NCBI GenBank assembly: GCA_028706995.1
Contig: JAQTVR010000002.1
Span: 1-25,397, forward strand
Origin: Dehalococcoidales bacterium
GTDB taxonomy: Bacteria; Chloroflexota; Dehalococcoidia; Dehalococcoidales; UBA5627
Length of the DNA stretch: 25,397 bases
Direction: 5' to 3'
Shown piece by piece: positions 22,343-25,397 of the stretch (position 1 is its first letter; each line of letters starts with the position of its first letter). Both the position numbers and the translations under genes were made by a program. The notes beneath the pieces are model-generated. The model searched no databases. It saw only the letters and a program-made list of their open reading frames with translations, and was not told where the DNA came from.

Positions 22343-22741
22343 TTACCACACATAACATAAAAGCTCGCCGCCAACTCCCTGGTGCCAGGCTTTTTTACCC
22401 GTCATAACTCCTCTGGATGTTGAAATTATGGAAATTCCTAATCCACCATACACACGAGGAATTTCACCGCTCTGTACATAAACCCTTAATCCCGGTTTAC
22501 TTACCCTTTTTAATCCCGTAATTATCGGTTGATTTTTTTCCGCATATTTCAGGATTATTTTTATTTCTCTTTGTGTACGGCTACCCGTTACCTCATAGTC
22601 AGAAATAAAACCCTCCTGTTTGAGGATTTTAGTAATATACAATTTCATCCTTGAGGATGGTATAGGAACAGAATCATGCCTCACCATAGTGGCATTGCGT
22701 ATTCGCGTTAACATATCTGCAATTGGATCTGTGACAGCCAT
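22343..22741 (-). CDS. rpsH: 30S ribosomal protein S8
   Basis: S8 is a primary 16S central-domain binder and in E. coli the translational repressor of the spc operon; that control cannot be judged here. The 132 residues start with DPIADMLTRIRNA and end with the conserved GLGISIISTSRGVMTGKKA segment. ATG start. The 36-base gap to rpsN upstream holds no recognisable signal beyond a ribosome site. Confidence 0.97.
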   Translation of the reverse strand: MAVTDPIADMLTRIRNATMVRHDSVPIPSSRMKLYITKILKQEGFISDYEVTGSRTQREIKIILKYAEKNQPIITGLKRVSKPGLRVYVQSGEIPRVYGGLGISIISTSRGVMTGKKAWHQGVGGELLCYVW

Positions 22742-22777
22742 CCCCTGTACTCCTTTAATTACATTTAAACAAACTGT

Positions 22778-22963
22778 TTACCAGCTTGCTTTCTTTACTC
22801 CCGGAACCTGCCCGTTAAGGGCTAACCGCCTGAAACATATACGACATATCCCAAACAACCGTATATATGCGCGCGGTCTCCCACATATATGACAACGACT
22901 GTTTTGCTGTACCCTGAATTTAGGAGTACGTAGAGATTTTACGATTTTTGATTTCTTAGCCAC
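22778..22963 (-). CDS. rpsN: 30S ribosomal protein S14, type Z
   Basis: The 61-residue short form of S14 with an intact zinc ribbon: C24, C27, C40 and C43 (CHIC...CRIC). It differs from the roughly 100-residue zinc-free form. The signature RCHICGRPRAYIRLFGICR is complete, and the C-terminus is KKASW. GTG start at 22963 immediately after the rplE stop; the GAGG site lies within the last Glu codons of rplE. Confidence 0.96.
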   Translation of the reverse strand: MAKKSKIVKSLRTPKFRVQQNSRCHICGRPRAYIRLFGICRICFRRLALNGQVPGVKKASW

Positions 22964-23512
22964 TTATTCTTCCTCTTTCGTAAAAGGCATCCCCAGCATT
23001 TCTAAAAGCTGTCTGCCTTCTTCATCCGTTCTGGCCTTGGTAACAATGGTAACCTCTAACCCACGCAATTTGTCTACAGCTTCAAAACTTATTTCAGGAA
23101 AAACGGCCTGTTCTTTAAGGCCTAATGTGTAATTACCAAAACCATCGAAACAATCACGTGGAACACCTCTGAATTCCCTGATACGCGGAAGCACGACATT
23201 CATCAGTTTATCAAGGAACTGATACATCCGATCCCCCCGCAGAGTTACTTTCAAGCCTATCGGCATCCCCACCCTTAACTTAAAGGCGGCAATAGATCTT
23301 TTAGAACGCGTGATTACCGGATGTTGTCCACAAATAGCTACCAGGTCTTTTTCAGCAGCTTCTATCGCTTTAGCATTAGCAATAGCCTCGCCGACACCAA
23401 TATTTAAAACAACTTTTTCCAGACGTGGAACGCGCATAATATTGGTGTACCCATAGCGCTCCATCAATCTGGGAACAACTTCTTTTTTATATCTCTCTTT
23501 AAGTCCCGCCAT
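22964..23512 (-). CDS. rplE: 50S ribosomal protein L5
   Basis: L5 binds 5S rRNA and contacts P-site tRNA and S13. The 182 residues include NIMRVPRLEKVVLNIGVGEA, the GQHPVITRSKRSIAAFKLR motif and RIREFRGVPRDCFDGFGNYTLGL. ATG start with GAGGTGAT about eight bases ahead, located at the end of rplX. Its stop is directly followed by the rpsN start. Length and motifs are standard. Confidence 0.97.
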   Translation of the reverse strand: MAGLKERYKKEVVPRLMERYGYTNIMRVPRLEKVVLNIGVGEAIANAKAIEAAEKDLVAICGQHPVITRSKRSIAAFKLRVGMPIGLKVTLRGDRMYQFLDKLMNVVLPRIREFRGVPRDCFDGFGNYTLGLKEQAVFPEISFEAVDKLRGLEVTIVTKARTDEEGRQLLEMLGMPFTKEEE

Positions 23513-23824
23513 TTAATCAATCACCTCTTGGCAAGATTTACAGTAACGGACATTCTCTCCGCTCTCCAGCGCTTTTGAACCAACACGCGCCGGTTTGTGG
23601 CATTTGTCGCATAGTAACATCACATTGGAAATATGAATGGGTGCTTCACGTTCTATTATACCGGCCTGCCTTGCCTGTCCGGTAGCACGAGCATGCTTCT
23701 TTATAAAGTTAACACCCTCGACGAGCAATCTCCCCTTTTTGGGATAAGCAAATCTTATTTTGCCTTTCTTCCCCCTATCTTTCCCGGCAATCACCAGAAC
23801 GGTATCATTTTTCTTAATCTTCAT
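23513..23824 (-). CDS. rplX: 50S ribosomal protein L24
   Basis: L24 is an assembly initiator near the tunnel exit. The 103 residues begin with a KOW motif (about 5-32, VLVIAGKDRGKKGKI), then NFIKKH, and include four cysteines C72, C75, C95 and C98 (CDKC...CKSC), giving a zinc-binding form that many bacteria have lost. ATG start with a weak ribosome site. The end of the gene contains the rplE ribosome site. Confidence 0.96.
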   Translation of the reverse strand: MKIKKNDTVLVIAGKDRGKKGKIRFAYPKKGRLLVEGVNFIKKHARATGQARQAGIIEREAPIHISNVMLLCDKCHKPARVGSKALESGENVRYCKSCQEVID

Positions 23825-23843
23825 TTTTTTACCAATTACTCCC

Positions 23844-24212
23844 CTATAATACCTCGGGTGCCAGCGAGATAATCTTAGTAAAGTTTTTATCTCTCAGTTC
23901 CCGGGCTACCGGGCCAAATATTCTGGTTCCCTTGGGGTTATTATCATCAGCCAGTATTACTGCCGCATTTTCATCGAATTTTATATATGACCCGTCTGGG
24001 CGCCTGTGAGGGCTGGTACAACGCACCACTACAGCTTTAATAACTTCGCCCTTCTTGACCTGGGCCTCCGGAATCGATTTTTTTACCGAGGCCACGATTA
24101 TATCTCCGGCTCTGGCATATTTCCTGCCGGTACCTCCCGGAACATTAATACACATTATCTGCCTTGCTCCGGTATTATCTGCTACTTTAAGTCTGGTATA
24201 GGTTTGAATCAT
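23844..24212 (-). CDS. rplN: 50S ribosomal protein L14
   Basis: L14 forms part of the intersubunit bridge with 16S helix 14. The 122 residues match family length exactly, with MIQTYTRLKVADNTGARQI at the start, the GDIIVASVKKSIP motif, and RIFGPVARELRDKNFTKIISLAPEVL at the end. ATG start with AAGGGA ahead. rpsQ is 13 bases upstream. Confidence 0.97.
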   Translation of the reverse strand: MIQTYTRLKVADNTGARQIMCINVPGGTGRKYARAGDIIVASVKKSIPEAQVKKGEVIKAVVVRCTSPHRRPDGSYIKFDENAAVILADDNNPKGTRIFGPVARELRDKNFTKIISLAPEVL

Positions 24213-24225
24213 ATGGATATCCCTT

Positions 24226-24507
24226 TTAGATTATTTCTTGAGGTTTAACCTCAGCTACTTCTTTCCTGGTTATTATTTCTTCCACCCGCCACCTCTTCTC
24301 TTTGGAGAGCGGGCGCGTTTCTACAATTTTTACCTTATCACCCACTTTACAGCTGTTTCCCTGGTCATGTACTTTATGCTTGACTATTTTCCTTAAAGTT
24401 TTTCTGTATAACGGATGGCGCTTTAATGTTTCTACAGCAACTATAACCGTTTTATCCATCTTAGTGCCGACCACATGACCAATCCTTACTTTTTTATTCG
24501 TTTCCAT
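24226..24507 (-). CDS. rpsQ: 30S ribosomal protein S17
   Basis: S17 is a primary 16S 5'-domain binding protein with an OB fold. Signatures: GHVVGTKMDKTVIVAVE, RHPLYRKTLRKIVKHKVHD and the conserved GDKVKIVETRPLSKEKRWRV. At 93 residues it is slightly longer than the E. coli protein, with a short polar C-terminal tail. ATG start with TAGGAG about six bases ahead; rpmC ends nine bases upstream. Confidence 0.96.
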   Translation of the reverse strand: METNKKVRIGHVVGTKMDKTVIVAVETLKRHPLYRKTLRKIVKHKVHDQGNSCKVGDKVKIVETRPLSKEKRWRVEEIITRKEVAEVKPQEII

Positions 24508-24516
24508 AGGTTACTC

Positions 24517-24714
24517 CTACCTTATCCCCAGTTCTCTTTCACGTATAATGGTCTTTAATAAAGCAATCTCTTTCTTAGCCCTGGGTGGCTCACGATGGTT
24601 CTTCAACTGCTTGGTTGCAGCCTGAAAACGAAGAGTAAAGAACTCCTTATAAGCTTCATCCAGCCTCTTCTTTAATTCTTCATCCCTAAGAGCTCGCACT
24701 TCTTTAGCTTTCAA
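24517..24714 (-). CDS. rpmC: 50S ribosomal protein L29
   Basis: L29 sits at the peptide exit and helps dock trigger factor and SRP. The 65-residue helical hairpin reads KAKEVRALRDEELKKRLDE, then FTLRFQAATKQLKN and a final KTIIRERELGI, all typical. The start is TTG at 24714, which fits the family N-terminus; AAGGAG lies ten bases ahead, and the start overlaps the end of rplP by 11 bases, so coupled translation is likely. Confidence 0.93.
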   Translation of the reverse strand: MKAKEVRALRDEELKKRLDEAYKEFFTLRFQAATKQLKNHREPPRAKKEIALLKTIIRERELGIR

Positions 24715-25165
24715 CTTGTGTCAACTCCTTTTGTTCGGAATCCATGGCAACTTCGCTGCTTTCTTTGACTACAAATCTGGTATGTATAGGCAGTTTATAT
24801 GCCGCCAGACGCATTGCCTCTTTAGCCAGGTCTACAGGGACTCCGCTTAATTCGAACATAATTCTTCCCGGTCTCACAACAGCTACCCAGTGATCCGGAG
24901 CACCTTTACCGCCACCCATCCTGGTTTCAGCCGGCTTACCGGTTACCGGTTTATCCGGAAAAATACGAATCCAGACCTTACCACCACGACGTATATAGCG
25001 AACCATGGCGCGTCTTGCTGCCTCAATCTGCCTGCTGGTAATCCAAGCGGCATCTAAGGCCTGCAATCCAAATTCTCCAAACAATATCGTCGCTCCAGTT
25101 TGTGCTTTACCACGACGATGTCCTTTATGACTCTTGCGGTATTTCACACGTTTAGGTTGTAACAT
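24704..25165 (-). CDS. rplP: 50S ribosomal protein L16
   Basis: L16 lines the A-site tRNA path and is needed late in 50S assembly. It begins MLQPKRVKYRKSHKG and has the signature RGKAQTGATILFGEFGLQAL, KVWIRIFPDKPVT and RMGGGKGAPDHWVAVVRPG. At 153 residues it is about 15 longer than usual through an acidic, non-conserved C-terminal tail; the end of that tail overlaps the rpmC start. ATG start with AAAGGGG ahead. Confidence 0.96.
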   Translation of the reverse strand: MLQPKRVKYRKSHKGHRRGKAQTGATILFGEFGLQALDAAWITSRQIEAARRAMVRYIRRGGKVWIRIFPDKPVTGKPAETRMGGGKGAPDHWVAVVRPGRIMFELSGVPVDLAKEAMRLAAYKLPIHTRFVVKESSEVAMDSEQKELTQVES

Positions 25166-25196
25166 CGGTTTCCCCTTTATCTAGCGCCATCGAAGA

Positions 25197-25397
25197 TTAG
25201 ACTTCTTCGGCGGTATCTTTTTTCTTTGCTCTTGGTTTAGCTGGTTTTTCAGTTGCCTCTTCGGTAACTTGTTCTACTTTGGTTTTTCGTTTTGCCTTCG
25301 GCTTTGCTATACTCTCTGCAGCATCCGCCACAGGACCTTCAACTGTTTTTTCCTCGCTTGCAGCATCCACCGGTTTCTTTGTTTCCTCTTTCTCTAC
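25197..25397 (-). CDS. rpsC: 3' end of a ribosomal protein gene, probably S3, low-complexity tail only
   Basis: A frame open from the right window edge down to a TAA at 25197-25199 gives 66 C-terminal residues. They are nearly all Lys, Glu, Ala, Pro and Thr (for example KPKAKRKTKVEQV and KPAKPRAKKK) and contain no domain signature. The call as S3 rests on position: directly upstream of rplP, where rpsC sits in almost all S10 operons, and on the known tendency of S3 to carry charged C-terminal extensions in some phyla. The body of the gene is outside the window. Confidence 0.7.
   Translation of the reverse strand, partial: VEKEETKKPVDAASEEKTVEGPVADAAESIAKPKAKRKTKVEQVTEEATEKPAKPRAKKKDTAEEV

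Overview
The window looks like a chromosome segment from an anaerobic bacterium of the Chloroflexota, class Dehalococcoidia (Dehalococcoides-like). That placement is an inference from gene order and protein character, not from a database search. The main pointers are a methionine/SAM-cycle gene group lying convergent to an S10-spc-alpha ribosomal cluster that runs on into truA-rplM-rpsI, a short 'core' methionine synthase without the MetE N-terminal domain, an adenosylhomocysteinase of the short archaeal/Thermotoga form, and a bifunctional phosphoglucose/phosphomannose isomerase.

Region 1 (about 1-3600, + strand) is accessory. It holds the 3' part of a large Eco57I-type N6-adenine methyltransferase of the restriction-modification type, open to the left edge of the window, then a DUF3800 protein with its own extended -10 promoter that implies a leaderless mRNA. 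Hand-counted lines of the DUF3800 gene are about 31% G+C, against about 55% in ahcY. A perfect 10-bp hairpin and a promoter zone separate this region from the next.

Region 2 (3633-12493, + strand) is one closely packed set of eight genes: mtaP, core-metE, a 66-residue eight-cysteine protein (DUF6485-like), a kinase fusion (phosphotransferase domain plus P-loop kinase domain), ahcY, metK, a phosphohexomutase and a phosphoglucose/phosphomannose isomerase. MetK makes SAM, AhcY returns S-adenosylhomocysteine to homocysteine, core-MetE remethylates homocysteine and MtaP clears methylthioadenosine, so the activated-methyl cycle is encoded together. The cysteine-rich protein and the kinase fusion have no established role and are the most interesting unknowns. 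The last two genes interconvert hexose phosphates.

A 30-bp perfect palindrome flanked by A and T runs (12504-12533) lies between the two converging operons and should terminate both.

Region 3 (12555-25397, - strand) reads, in transcription order: rpsC (3' end only), rplP, rpmC, rpsQ, rplN, rplX, rplE, rpsN, rpsH, rplF, rplR, rpsE, rpmD, rplO, secY, adk, map, infA, rpmJ, rpsM, rpsK, rpsD, rpoA, rplQ, truA, rplM, rpsI. Genes are tightly spaced or overlapping, and 11 of 26 complete genes start with GTG or TTG. S4, S14, L24 and L36, and the adenylate kinase lid, all carry their four metal-ligand residues. I saw no rRNA, tRNA, CRISPR array, insertion sequence or riboswitch, and no gene-free stretch longer than 300 bases.
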